From: Tulasnella sp. 424
Lineage: Eukaryota; Basidiomycota; Agaricomycetes; Cantharellales; Tulasnellaceae
Direction of reading: 5' to 3'
Length of the DNA: 64,000 bases
Assembly: GCA_019633425.1 (NCBI GenBank)
Contig: WSUB01000043.1
Span: 124,001 to 188,000, forward strand
Shown: positions 43,586 through 56,626 of the stretch, piece after piece
Numbering within the stretch: position 1 is the first letter of the stretch
How the letters are laid out: each line of letters opens with the position of its first letter
Position numbers and translations under genes: made by a program
The notes under the pieces: generated by a model
Database searches by the model: none
Told to the model about the DNA's origin: nothing
The model's input: the letters and a program-made list of their open reading frames with translations, nothing else

Positions 43586-45004
43586 TCAAGGCAGACCCCG
43601 CCCGCTGTTGATGGCATCAGCAACCTGAGAAGTCCCAGGCCTATTCTCGGCGTATCTGAAAGTGGCGCAGCACACCGACGTTAGTGAGCTGCCTGGACGC
43701 GATGAGAAGCATCTCAATCCACCTGGCGTAGGAGTCGATATACAGGTCTTCGGTACTGCACGTTGCGACGAATGCCGGGTGCGAACTTAGTCCGCAGGAT
43801 CAGCATTCCACCTATATCCAGAAAACAGTCGTTGGCAGCTCACAAGACGGCATCGGCCCATTTCTGGTACCTCCCCTTGGTTGGAGGTAGTTCAAAGCCT
43901 CGATAGTGCTTGAGGACTATATATCGGGGATCCCGTAAGAGATATAGACGAAGCAACCGGTTATGTCTCGCACCATTGGTCACCCGGAACGCCCAGGGCG
44001 CGATCATGATATCCACGAAGCTGGTCCCGGTCAACATGCATGAGACCGACATGGTCCTCAACGCCGACGGGCAAAAACATGCTCACCCCAACTCTTTCCC
44101 GCTAAAGAAAGGCCCTTCCAAATCCATCGCTTTGGCGAAGTTCTCTAACTCGTCGAGGAATTCCTTCCCAAACTGGATTTGCTTGGCGGTCTCCTATTGT
44201 CAGAGCATGTATCCAGTATCGGCTCTCCTCAGTCCGAGCTGCAACAAACCTGAGCTTGCAGAAACCGGTAGAAGGCAGGAACAAGCGCCCTATTGATCTT
44301 ATCTGCTTCAAGCCTGGCACGCGCCCTGCCATATGGATCCGAGAGTGGCGGCAGAATTAGAGCGTGTTGTCCTTCAGGGGCGTTAGGGGGCGAATAAGCT
44401 TCTTCGAGGTACTCCATAATAACCTATGACGAAAAGGGTTCAGACGTTGATGTCGTGGTATCTAAAGCTTGGTATGGCTGGCCCCTTACAGTGCTTTCAG
44501 CTAGTGATCTCCCATTGGGGAGTTTCAAGGCCTTGATCCAGGGGAGTGCCCGGACAGTTTAGTCGGTCAAGAAGCTAGCTAAGTTGAAGTGGACGTACTG
44601 GAACGAGACCTTTGGGATTCAGATCCAACAGCTCCTTTGGCTTTTTGTATGGATCGCACTCGACATAACGATACCGGATTTTTTTGTATTCCAGCGTAGC
44701 CCAGACTCTCTGATGCGGCAAACGAATTGTTGCATAAGCAACGGCTGCTGAGTGCACATCGTCTTCCGCTATGAGATGCCGCTCACCTGTACGAATGGGC
44801 AGCTTTGCGAAAAGGATTTCATTAGCCGACTCAGCTTGGGACACGAACCTGGCCGGTGTCAGGCCAGGCGATCTAACGCAAAGCTCACAAATTTGCCCCA
44901 AACATTACTATTTCAGCGTCATCCTGATGCGAGTTAACCGTTTCCAACGCTTTCCCTGTACAACTTGTTCGATAGCTGATTCCTTTCTGACCTGCGGTGG
45001 ACAT
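43586..45004 (-). CDS. Omega-like glutathione S-transferase
   Basis: Ten exons give 272 residues: 44889-45004, 44787-44802 (16 bases), 44599-44709, 44490-44531, 44250-44423, 44087-44193, 43974-44020, 43844-43916, 43723-43785, 43586-43655. The 16-base exon supplies CPFVQ, with the active-site cysteine expected of omega-class and related fungal GSTs. Then come RVWATLEYKKIRYRYVE, LNPKGLVPALKLPNG, the ESTVIMEYLEEAY motif of the glutathione site, and an all-helical C-terminal domain (ELGFVDIMIAPWAFRVT, NVLKHYRGFELPP) ending ADAINSGRGLP. Such enzymes reduce dehydroascorbate or glutathione adducts or remove glutathione from aromatic compounds; the substrate is unknown. All exons keep frame, so the gene appears intact. 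Confidence 0.88.
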
Positions 45005-45754
45005 GGCGGATGGTGGAGATCTCCAGAGGTCGCAATGACGTGATCTCACGTGACTGGCGCTCATGAATTTCATAGGTTCGCAAACGGACTGCAGTCACGA
45101 TAAACGATCTAGGTGAGAACTCCGATCTGACAGTACTAGAGTCAGATTAGTCCTGGCCACGGTGATCCATCTTGGGAACCGCGCATACCGTAACCACCTA
45201 GCCGACACCCCACACTCTTCGCGACTATGGGAAGATTGGTTCGGTATATATTTCAGCGCTTCCTGTGCCAAAGGATACACCGTGATAGTTGGCTAATCAA
45301 TACGGGAAGCGACATACATGACCGCCCATGGAAGAAGCTTGCAATCCTGACACCGCAGATTCGGCAGCGAGCCCACCGCGTTCTCGATGATCGTAGCCTT
45401 GGCATCAAACATCGGACATGGATAGATCATCCTTCTCCTTTAGAACCTACGCGGCGACGAGCTGTGACTGTGTCCGAGAGTCACAGCCTTGAAAGGCTCT
45501 CCGTCTCAGCAATGCCCTCGGGGCTGTGCACCCACCGCTTCGGACCTTCACTTCCCATGCAAGGACAGAAGGAAAGCGGTGCCGTCCCGCAAAGCCTCAA
45601 TCGACCTGTGTGCTCTCTTGGCGGTGATCCATAGTCTTCATTAGCCGCTCGCTAGTGGAACCGGTCCACTATAAAATTCTCGAGCAGAGCCCGCCTCGCT
45701 TCTCTCCAAACACTTTTCCACCTTACCCTTCGCTCCTCTCCCTCCACCACGACG
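45005..45754. other. Divergent promoter, GST / BCS1-like 1
   Basis: This contains the presumed promoters of both genes, with a TATA-like ACTATAAAATT near 45668 about 85 bases before the BCS1-like start. An open frame at 45227-45634 (+) has no family resemblance and is treated as chance. Confidence 0.5.
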
Positions 45755-47867
45755 ATGGGATCCGCTCAACAAGTCCTCCAAAGCTTACTTGCCGGTTCCG
45801 TTCCTAATAATGAGTTTGTATCCCAAACGTCAGCTGTAAACGCGACATCCGCATCTGCGACAGAGCCGCAGTCATTACTTGCATTTCTATTCTCATTTTC
45901 TTCATCTTTCCATGATTGGATCAAGTTGGCTATTCTGGGCGCCATCCTGGAGTTTGCGCGGCGGACGTGGGCTGCAGTGTGGGCCGCGTTCCTTGCATCG
46001 TTTTTCATTACGGCACATTTTGACGGCGGCGATGAATGTTACGACTGGCTCATGGTCTTTCTCTCCAAGAAGAGCTCTTGGTGAGGCTTTTGCAAATATC
46101 TAGGTTGCGGTGAGCCATTCTAACTTCCTTTGGCTCTTTGCAGGAAAAAGGCCAACGAGCTCCAGGTATCCACCAGGAATTGGAGCTCGTCTAATCGGTA
46201 TCAAAACGACGACCAAGACATCGTTATAATGGATGATCCTCAAGGTGACCTCCCAATGAAGGGGCGGACGCTAAGTTTCCTTCCGTCTTTTGGTGAGACA
46301 GATCGTCAGAGTTCGGATGACCGTGCAATTAATCTACCGCCCACGGTATCCAGGAAACACGACCACCATGTTTTATAAAGGGCGGCTGCTTCGCGTCACG
46401 CGAGATAGAACCCAGGCTGCTGTTGGAACCGAATATGTGGAGTCGCTCACCTTGAGGTATGGAGTCGCCCTAGCTGTGCGTAGTTCGGAGGCACTGAAAG
46501 TCCTACCATGGATAGCATACTAGGCAGAGATCACGCCATTCTCCGAGAGCTCCTTCTGGAGGCTCAGACGCTCCACAAGTCCCAGGAGCAAAATCGCGTG
46601 GCTATTTATATTGCGGACAAGTAAGTCGCTTCCGGGCTCGGAGAGATCCCCAGAGCGCTTATCTGTCTTCACAGTTACAATAACTGGCGATGGTCAGGTT
46701 CCCGCCCGAAACGCCCAATGAGCTCCATCATTTTGTAGGTTGCCCAAGCATCGTTTCCCCGAAAATGCCGTTCTTCTGACCTTGAATCTTTCAGGGAACC
46801 TGGGGTCAAGGAAATGCTAATCGAGGACGCGAAAGACTTCTTGACTTCGGAGGATTGGTATGCTGCTAGAGGAATTCCGTTCCGGCGAGGTAAGTTAGGT
46901 TCCCCTTCTCCCCATTCGGACGGCCACCCTGAACCCCACCCTATAGGCTATCTCTTACACGGAGCCCCAGGCAGTGGAAAAACATCCTTGATCCATGCGG
47001 TTGCTGGTGCCCTAGGACTCGACATTTATGTGATCAGCCTTTCTCGGAAAGGCCTAGATGATGCAAGCCTGAATGAGCTCATCTGCGATCTTCCCGCAAG
47101 ATCGATCGCGCTCATGGAAGACATCGACGCTGCTTTCACTCATGGTGTCAGCCGCGACGGTGTCGATGGTGTCGACGAGTCGGACGGCGGAAGTGCCCCA
47201 TCGATGGAGTCCTCCAGCGGCACCGGTGTCACTCTGAGTGGGCTTCTTGGGGCTATCGACGGTGTGGCTGCTCAAGAAGGTTTGTGAACCTTTATTCAGA
47301 TATGATATCCTCGTTGCACGTCGTTGATCATTCCCCGAAACCTCTCCAGGACGAATTCTGTTTGCAACAACCAACCGATATCAAGTTCTCGACGCTGCTC
47401 TCGTCAGACCCGGAAGACTTGATTTGCACGTTGAGTTCAAACTAGCCACATCTTGGCAAGCGGAGGAAATCTTCAAGTGCTTCTATCCTGCCACCGAGAA
47501 TATCTCCGACAATTCGGAGGAACCAATCATTGAAGAGAAGACACCGGTTCCGTCGACGTCATCTGATGGCCTCCCGACTCTGGAAAAACACACGGCCCCA
47601 AAGCTCAGCGTGAAGCAGCGCGACGCTCTCGCAGCTGAGTTCGCGGTAGCAGTTCCCGATCGCCTGACTTCCATGGCGAGCATTCAAGGCCATCTGATGA
47701 CCTACAAGACACGACCGTACGAGGCCGTAAAGACCGCCCGGGATTTCGTTGAGCTTGAGTTGAAGAAACGGGCTGCACGCGAATCTGAGAAAAAGAAGAT
47801 AGTGCAGATAAAAAAGGAGAGCGACAGTAGAGACGAAGAGGGATCATCCACACCCACGGACATCTAA
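45755..47867 (+). CDS. BCS1-like mitochondrial AAA ATPase 1
   Basis: Eight exons give 562 residues: 45755-46080, 46144-46292, 46354-46456, 46516-46620, 46675-46734, 46795-46889, 46947-47279, 47350-47867. A hydrophobic segment at about residues 55-90 (WIKLAILGAILEFARRTW) fits the membrane anchor of Bcs1. A BCS1 N-terminal domain follows (FYKGRLLRVTRDR), then the AAA core: Walker A GAPGSGKTSL, Walker B SIALMEDIDAAF, and arginine-finger region VRPGRLD. Bcs1 moves the folded Rieske protein across the inner mitochondrial membrane. Fungi often have several diverged relatives, so the exact role is unclear. The 57-base intron 46890-46946 has no stop and a length divisible by three. A long acidic and lysine-rich C-terminus follows. 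Confidence 0.88.
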
Positions 47868-48465
47868 TTGTTATTTTATGCTTTTCGGTCTGGACTCTTA
47901 GCACTGTTTGTCTTATGGTAATTCTCCCGGTTGCTTTATGCATTCTGATGGCTGTGCGAATAATGGTCTTAGACTGCCCTTAACCTTTTCCGGCGTCAGC
48001 GAGACGTTGCGAGCAGGGTTAACCTGTGCCGCGGGGAGTCCTTGCGCCACTATCAGCATTCCACCTTCCGACTTAAGAAAATAGGGGCCCGTTTTAGCGT
48101 CATTAGAAAGTTTTCCACGACCTCGCTGGCCTGTATGCGCGTGTATGATGGTCCCGGTGCTCAATCTAAGACGTGCCTGTCGCCGGAAATCGAGCGGTCA
48201 CATCTCAGTACTGGACGCTTGACATGACGTTTTGATGGAACGGACGTTTCAATAACCTGCTGCGTTTAGCTCTCTCGGATGATCGCTTAACGACAAAGAG
48301 CTCTATTACGCGGCCGGACAAGTTCAAGCGGTTGTCTGTGGGATCGGTCTGCCAGCCTCGTTGGTAATGTCCGTGGACCTTATTGCCCGGACGCCACCGC
48401 CACAGACTTTATAAAGGCTCGTTGTACAACAGCACCGTTATTCCACATCCTCCGTCACTTCCAAA
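47868..48465. other. Gap between BCS1-like paralogues
   Basis: This holds the 3' flank of paralogue 1 and the promoter of paralogue 2, with TTTATAAAGG near 48408, about 55 bases before the start codon. No other feature is recognised. Confidence 0.5.
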
Positions 48466-50519
48466 ATGTCCTCCAATTACTTCAGCCAAAGAATTCAACT
48501 TCCACTCATTTCTTCCCCCACCTCGTCTGCAAGCCTGCCGGTTCAGGCTTCAGCACTCAATGACGCCACTAGAGCGTCCACCTCTGTGCCCAAGGTATCG
48601 CTGGTCGATGCTCCTGCCTCCACTTTCCTTTCATCCGTCACCTCACCCCTCGGAGACTGGCTCCGGCTCGCTGCTATGGGGGTCTTGATCGAATTCGCCC
48701 GCCGTACATTCGCTTTTGTATGGACTGCTTTGGTCGGCATGTTCTTCATCACGGTGCATTTTGACGACGACAACGAAGCCTATGATTGGTTGCTACTCTG
48801 GCTTTCAAAATGCGATACATGGTAAAGGATTCATTTTGGTTATTGCGTTGAACTCGCTAACATCGGTCTTGGATCAGGCGTGGCTCTGGCATCAGAGAAT
48901 TGCAGGCTCGTAAGTCCATCTACTGGTATCTCACGAAGTCGCTACATATTGACCTGTGTGGCACCTTACAGTTACTCGGGAAACAGAAAGCTACGTCACC
49001 TCGGATGGAAACGTCGTGCTGCTGCCAGACGGTAGTGGTCAGACGTCTGAAAAGGACAGGAAGATTGTTTACCTGCCAGGGTTTAGTATGTCTTTATTCA
49101 TTGAAAGTCATCTACGCGGTATTGATAGCCCATTTAGGCACGACCCATACATTCTTTTATCGTGGCCATCCGTTGCAAGTGAATCGACAGAAGAGTGCTG
49201 ATGGCTGGGGTCATTCCAAGGAATCCATGACAATCAGGTTGGTTTCCTCTAGTTTCTTTAGACTTGTCGGGTGACTGAAAGCGTTTGTATAGTATGTTCG
49301 GGCGAGATCGCAAGATTCTCGACGACCTCCTTCTGGAGGCGCAATCACTCTTCAAGTCCCGTCAAGAGCAGAACATTGTCATCTGGCAACCGGACATGTA
49401 AGCAGGCCTTAAATATCAGGTATAACTATTAACTAATACAAGATTTGTTAGGCTCAACATGTGGCGACGCCGGGGCAACAAAGCGAGGCGACCGATGAGT
49501 TCGATCATCTTGTAAGCACCGTTACAAACACCCGGCATGCGAAATGGGGCACTAATGGTCAAATTCTTAGGGACCATGAAATAAAGGACACTATTCTGGA
49601 AGACGCCAGGGATTTCCTTCGGTCCACATCATGGTATGCTGACCGGGGCATTCCTTTCCGTCGAGGTAGGCTTGCTGTCTTGTAGATTCATACGTATACT
49701 CACTCCGCTTGGTTCCGGCTTAGGATATCTCCTGCACGGGTCTCCAGGATCCGGGAAGACCTCTCTCATCCATGCAATTGCTGGTGCTCTCAATCTCGAT
49801 ATCTACGTAGTTTCGCTTTCGAAACCAGGCATCAACGACACCACCCTGAACTCCCTTTTATGCGATCTCCCTTCTCGATCGATTGCTTTGATCGAGGATA
49901 TCGATGCTGCTTTCACCCGTTCTATCAACCGTGATGCACCGCCCATTTCCCACCCCGGAGGTTTCGACCCCACGGGTGACATGTTTAGAGGCGGTGGAGT
50001 GACCCTCAGCGGGCTGCTGAACGCCATCGACGGCATATATGCTCAAGAAGGTAAGTTGCTCCTTCTGACCAAGTGAAATACAAATAGCCTGACGTTTTAC
50101 TGTGCCAAGGTCGGATCCTGTTCGCAACCACCAATCGTTATGATGTTCTCGACCCCGCCCTAATCAGACCAGGCCGACTCGATATGCACTTCGAATTCAC
50201 CCCGGCATCATCGTGGCAAGCTCGGGAGATATTCCGGTGCTTCTACCACGCTTCGGAATCCGGCAACTCCGAGAAGTCATTGACTGTAGAGGAGCGTGAC
50301 GCCCTTGCCACATCCTTCTCCGCCGGTGTGCCCGAGCGCTTCCTCTCGATGGCCAGCCTGCAAGGCTACTTGGTACGGTACAAGACTCAGCCACACGAAG
50401 CCGCTGCGAACATTGGCAAGTTTGTTGAAGCGGAGAAGAGGAAACAAGAAAAGCATCCAGTTGACTGGAGACCCGGAAAGGACACTAGCGTGGCTCTGGC
50501 AGCCCCACGAGACTCCTAA
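48466..50519 (+). CDS. BCS1-like mitochondrial AAA ATPase 2
   Basis: Nine exons give 532 residues: 48466-48821, 48878-48909, 48972-49085, 49138-49237, 49293-49397, 49452-49511, 49571-49665, 49724-50050, 50110-50519. The layout matches paralogue 1: N-terminal Ser/Ala-rich segment, membrane region with GVLIEFARRTFAFVW, BCS1 N-domain (FFYRGHPLQVNRQ), Walker A GSPGSGKTSL, Walker B SIALIEDIDAAF, and LIRPGRLDMHFEF. Intron positions in the AAA half are shared, so the two genes arose by tandem duplication. Exon 2 is only 32 bases. Its C-terminal tail is shorter than that of paralogue 1. The probable place is the inner mitochondrial membrane. Confidence 0.88.
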
Positions 50520-50693
50520 CTTATAAGTACTTAGGTAGCTGTATCAACTGTATAGAATAGGTCCTTGCTAGAGCCTGGCCCTGGATTAATCAATTCATTT
50601 AGAAGCACAGAAACAGCAAAGTAGAGTCGGAGAAAAATGCAGGTTAAGTGACATGGAGTGCTAGTGATGGAATGATATGGTAAATAGGGCCTA

Positions 50694-53600
50694 TTAATGA
50701 GGTCGTCGCACGACAGCTATAACTACATCCCATCCGAAAAGGCCGCGTTTGAACTCGAAGAGTCTCCGAACCTCTCGCCAGCCTGAACCACCTTGATCGA
50801 CCGCACGAACCAGAGCGTCGTCGGAATCGGGAGAGATGGAATTGAAGTAGATGAAATCTGCAGGAGATGCAAGCGAGCGAACGAGAGATCCAAAGAGGAA
50901 AGCGATGACGGCAATGATGATGACAGTTTGAAGCTTGTACAGTCTTGGAATGACTAGATCCCTTGGTAACAGAGTATCGACGGCAGTCGTAGAGGTAGCC
51001 GCCTCAGACGGTGCATTGCTTGAATCGGGTTCTGGCTTGACGGGTTCGTCAAGGGAAGTGCCATTCGGTTGGGTCGCCGATGGTTCAGGAGTGGATGTGA
51101 CAGGCGGAACAGCTGGCGCCGCCGGGCCCCAACCCAGGAGCGAGGTGGAAGCATTCCAGATAGAGAACAACTGCGACACTGGCCGGGGTGACGGCACTAT
51201 CACTTCCGTTGCACCCTTCACACAGAGATCATGAGTGACTTAGCAGGCTGAACGAGTGCAGTGGGTGTACTCACCTCAGTCGTATTTTCCTTCTCATCCT
51301 TGGGGGCTTCTAACGGGGCGGGCGGTTCTGGACTCACGGTGTCTGTAATGAGAGTTTCTTGAGACTCCGCCTTGAGTTCCTCCAAGAGTGAAGCATCGAT
51401 TGTACGTGGTTCCTCTAACGTCTTTTGGGCCCTCGCAGTGGAGGCGGGGGATGACAGCCTGTAAATTTGACATCAGAGATGTACCTCGTGGGATGGTTGT
51501 AGGAGCGTACCTTTTCAGGAATGGCATAGAGGAGACACTATCATCCTCGAGGTAATCTCGCCCCACTGCGGCGACGCTCTTCCGCTCGCTGATGATGCCA
51601 ATCTCTTTGCCATTAAAAGTGGTTCTGGGGGACGTTTCTCTGATCGAAGCAGGTGTGTCCGTGTTTCCAACGATGCGGAGCTCGACTATTGCGCCGCGAC
51701 TCTCGAAATCTGAAACCCATGAAGGCTTCGGTGGAGGTGGGCGATTCTCGCCTGTAAGTGGATCCAGAATAGCCGGAGCATAGTACTGCGCGGTAGGTAA
51801 GGTTATGCATACGAGGTGACGTGGGGCAGGCTTGTCGTTGACCATGGATAAGAGTGGCGAAGCGGGTGTGGTATAGACCATAGCAGTGAACGGGGTTGTT
51901 GAGTCCAGGGAACTGAAAGCTTGAGATCTGTCCCAAGGATTTGAGGGTGGTGGATCGCCTGACGCCACTGTAATTTGATAGCCGCGAGGGAATAGAGCCG
52001 GATTGATGACGACTTCGGCGACCACTGGATCGTCCATTGGGAACCGCTCTGACATTGGCTCGCTACTCGCCGAGGAGAACTTCCGAGCGCGACCTAGGGT
52101 TGCTGATCGATAGGGAGTGGAGGGCAAGGAATTCTGAGGGGAGGATGGGAATCGTTGATGAAGGGACGATTGACGCAATGGTGTTGTTGTTCCAGAAGAG
52201 CGGCGACCGCGCACTGTTAATGAAGAAGCGGATGATTCCATGGATGCCTCTGATGCTACGGAACCTACGGATGGTAAAGTTCCAGGTCCGGGGGTTGGCG
52301 AGACTCTGCCTGATCGGAATGTAACGTAGTCTACCGAAGACAATCGGCGAGGGTGAGGTCTGATCAAGGGAGGGCGTGGCGTCTCATCATCCGCCACAGC
52401 AGACAGGAAACCCGGTTCAAGCGCAATGCGAACTTGGTACGTCATTGTCTGAGGGTTGAAGTCTTCACTCAGCAGCATTCTCCCGGAGTCTCTAGGTTCC
52501 AATTGCCAATGATCCTCCGTCGGTTCATCTTCCACATCTTCTAGTGGGGCAGTCGATGGAACCGGTTTGACCTCCGAATCAACTAAGAGGTTCGAAGCTG
52601 GAAGGCGGGTCATAGCAGCCGCACCCAGGCCCGCTTTTGACTTGAGCCAGGACTCCAACGCCAAAATCTCCGTTCGAGGTAGGGTCGCATTCATGTTGTT
52701 ATTGAATGCCACAGGAACACTCCCGCGGTAGTCGATCGCGACAAAGTGACTGCATCGAGTCGACGGGATCGGATGGTTCCCATCGTCTTGGTACGGGTCG
52801 ATCGCCTCCAGAATCCAGCCTGACATGATCAGATTGCCTGTTGGATATATTAGGGGGTTGACCTTTTGGCTAGAGAATTGGGATTTGACGGCAGAAGGAC
52901 TGAATGACGTGGAGGCGATGATGATTGTAGGGGAATGGGGTGACGTTCCCGCTTTGAGCGAAGTTGTCTCGAGAGCACTGTCGTTTCCGTCGGACGCCGC
53001 AGTCTTGCGAGTTAGTTGTGCAGAAGCCGTAGCCGTCCAGAATCCTCGATCTCGGAAAGGGAAAGCACTGTGTCGGACGACAAACGCGGTCGAGCATCCA
53101 TATCCATAGTCCTCGAGAGGTGTCCAGCCAGCCAACTGCACATCCCATGCTTTCTGGCAGCCATAACCTGTAATAGCATGCGCAACCTCTCCCGCAGAGA
53201 TTCCTTCGATGACCTTGTCCGCCTTGTGAATAGGAATGACAGGAGAAAGCTCGGTTTCGATCTTCTTGGTGACGGTCATGCCTGCCTTTTCGCTTGCGAG
53301 CGTCCACCCTTCGCCCGAGGACTGACCCCTCTGCGTAAGGAGATATTCCAAGACCTTCAATGCTCGGGCCATAGGGTAGTGAAGGTTGCCGGAGGGGTCG
53401 CTTGAGCTGGTTGGAGACAGTGGAGCGCTCATGGACGTCGCAGGCGTAAACATCGTAGCTGCAGCCGCCGTGGTGTTGACGGTTTGCTGCATAGCCGACA
53501 CGAAGAACTGGGTGAGGGGGCTTGGACCTGGCGGAGATGCTCCCTTCGCTCCTGAACCTTTTGCACCACCACTGGATCCCGCTGCATCGCTGTCACCATC

Positions 53601-56600
53601 GTCTTCCCACTCTGCCCGACGGCGCCGAATTACGCCTAGCACGGGAGGTTGGTCCAACGGTATTCTGGCTGGCTTGACTCGCTTCTGCTTCGCTAGAGTC
53701 TTGACCTCGCTCTCGGGCAGCTCCTCGACATCGACTTTGGTCCGAAGCCCGTTTACTATAACACCGCTCTTCTCTCTACCAGTGCTGGAGGTGCCTTTGC
53801 GGACGGTCACCATGAGACGTTCATCGGATACGAACATGGCATCGTGCTCTATCGTGATCCAGAGCCCTCCACCACCACTAGAGAGCCGATGTCGCTTCAA
53901 ACATGTGACCCCTTGAGGAGGCGGGTCAACAACGAGTTCGATGATAGATGCCCACGTGTCAAGGTCACAGCGAATTTCGCATTCGACTTTGGGCATTTCG
54001 CTAACGGCGGGGCGTGAGATAGATTTTGGTCGAGAGGTCGATGCTGGTAGTGAGAGGTCGATGACGGACTCCTCGGGGGTGGTGCTGAGCATATCGTTGG
54101 CGCTAATCAAACTATGACGGCGTGTTTCGGATCCTTCGTATTCAACCTTGAACGTTGCTTTCTCATGATCGTACTTCATGGACGCGACTTTCGACCCTCC
54201 GAACCGAGTTGCGACGGGCGGTCCTCCGCATTTGATAGCGTACTCCCCGACCCCAGCTAAGGTGGCAACCATCTGCTGCGGGATAGAGGACTTGTTTGAC
54301 CATCCCTTTGGGTCGGATTGGTCCAGAAGTGTCAGGAGGGTCGTGGTCGGTGATAGCGCCTCAATGGACCAGCCTTGGAGATCCACTTGGGTGCGAATCA
54401 CAGCTGGCTCGGGGTCGGGAATCCCAGGGAATAGTTTCTTGTCGTCCGTCGAGAATGAGAAGAAGTGAACGGCTGTCGGTGACTTGTAGGATGTGCTCAG
54501 AAGGATTGTGTCACGAGCGCTAGAGGGGATTTGTCAGCAAAGCGAAACGGATCAGATGCGCTGCGACATACTTGACTGGCCAGACCGCTTTGGTCGAATG
54601 CCTCCATAATTCAGTCAACTCGTTGACATCCTCCAACAGCACCGCATCATCGTACCCCCGATCCCAGTATATCCTCGAACCCGGTGTCTTGATAATACTG
54701 AACAAGTCCCAAATCCCAACACCAACGAAAACCGCTTCCGCACGATAAACCACGAGCGTGGGGTCAATAGAATCCAGTTGACTGATCGTAACCCCTCGAG
54801 ACTCGGTGAGGTGCCGCCATTTCGCTTCGGGTTCTTGAAGCAACGACGTAAAGTAGATGTAGTTTCTCCTGACCAACGACAATATCGACTTTTCCGCTGC
54901 AGGGGTGCGGTCCCCACCACTCCGGACTAGTGGTGAGGTTTGTTGCGTCGCTGATGAAGCTTGGCTTTCAACTGTGGAAATGCTCTGGAAACTGAGGCCA
55001 CTGACGCTTCTCCCATCCGCGACGAAGTCCTTAGGTAATGTGGTTGGATCCCGAGACTCGGAGTCCTCGATGGGGTGAGGTGAGCCGTTGACGCGTAAGC
55101 CATTGCTGCCGCCCGACAACTCCATTACCACCTTGACCTTGAGTACGGCGTGTTCCGGCGGACGAGAGTGGACGAGTCGGAAGGCGACGTACTGTGGCTC
55201 GTAAGAGGGACTCGAGCCGGGAGGTGAAGGCGTCGACGATCGTGATGCTTCTGGCAGTTGCGGCGGAAGGTTGGTTGGCATAATCCTGGTGGCATGAACC
55301 GTCCAGGGTAACTTTGACGTGTCTTCAGAGGAAGCTCGGGTGGATATCTGAACATCCCAGCCTTGAGCAAGTGGGACGACGACCTCGATAGCGCGTTCGA
55401 GCCGTTTTTTCTCCTGGAAGGTTTGCAAATCCATGTTTTCTGACTTTGCGCTATTCGACAGATCCTCGGGGAAGATGGAGTAATCGAGACGGAGCGCCTC
55501 TCTGTCGATGTTGAACGCAATGTTGTCGAGACCAACGCCGTTCCCCCATCCTGACAAGGTAGGCGTTCGGCTCCCCCGTTTGCGAACGGAGCGTACAAGG
55601 CCGACGACAACTGCAGGGAGGTTCTGAGCTAAGTTGTTGGTTCCCCAGATGGCCTTGAGGTCGTGTTGCCAGAAACAAGTTATTCGGATTTTCGGTGTTG
55701 ACGGTGCTCGAGACGATGATTCAGAGGGAGGGGCGATGATTTGGATGCACCATGCAAATACTGCGTGGGGTTCTGCGGTCAGCGGCGGATTGTCACTGCG
55801 GGCGGGACATGTCGCCCCCCGCTTCGGTGGGGTGAAGGCTCACAGTGTACATGGGACCTGACGAACGGAGGAGCTGGTCGTAGATACCCCGGTTCATCCG
55901 GAGATCTTGGAAGTGACGTCGAAATGTCGATTAAAGTGGTTGCATCCGCGAACGTGCGGGAGATAGTGATTGCGTCCCTTGGGCTGTTAAAGACGTGATA
56001 ATAAGGCAGGTTGAGTTTGGGGGAGCAAATAAGCGTGTGGTTTGGCGAAAACAACGAAATTAGAAAAAGTAATGGACTTACTTTGCAGGCCAACCTAGAG
56101 TGAAATCGGTTTTAGATATGCGTGTGTCCGGGTCAAAGCATGTTTCGACTATTGATGACGCTTCGACCGTTGGGTCCCACTCCTTTCTCAGTTCTGGTGT
56201 TGCGAGAACCGCTTTCCAAGCGTCTAGAGACGCCAAACCATCATCCGCGGGTATTTCCAACACGACTCGGACGACGTCATCCCCTTTGACTGTCCTGCGA
56301 TGCATGACCACGTCCGAGACACGCGGGCGGTGTTTGCCTTTTGCGGTCGATGATGCGGCGACCAAGCCATTCGCACCAGCCGCACCGGAGCCCGTAGCGT
56401 TATCCCCAGAAGCAGATGGAACGGGTACTCTCTTCCAATTATCCGTAGCAGTGTTGCTTGATAGTAGCGAACGAAATCGGTCCTGTGCGTGCTTGAGCGC
56501 GGCGAGCCACGACTCGTGAAGTCTAGTTTGAAATCACCGTCACCCCGCCGAATATGGTCAGATCGTTCGTGCTAAGCTCAGACGAAAAGGACGAAAGCAT

Positions 56601-56626
56601 ACGCACTTTGAGCCGTCTGATGACAT
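50694..56626 (-). CDS. Large protein with three START-like lipid-binding regions and C-terminal membrane segment
   Basis: Seven exons give about 1834 residues: 56607-56626, 56082-56522, 55844-55983, 54572-55760, 51511-54519, 51275-51458, 50694-51215. START region 1 (about residues 8-270) includes ELRKEWDPTVEASSIVET and TDFTLGWPANPRDAITISRT. Region 2 (about 490-720) includes GSRIYWDRGYDDAVLLEDV, ARDTILLSTSY and VDLQGWSIEALSP. Region 3 (about 960-1180) includes TKKIETELSPVIPIHKADKV. A Ser/Pro-rich stretch follows, then one membrane segment near the end (LQTVIIIAVIAFLFGSLV). START domains bind sterols or other lipids in a deep pocket, so this protein may tether to a membrane and move lipid; that function is inferred. 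Exon 1 is 20 bases and carries only MSSDGS plus two bases. Confidence 0.8.

Noticed and set aside
45227..45634. 135-residue forward frame before BCS1-like 1
   Set aside because: No domain, no homologous neighbour, and it lies in the divergent promoter region.
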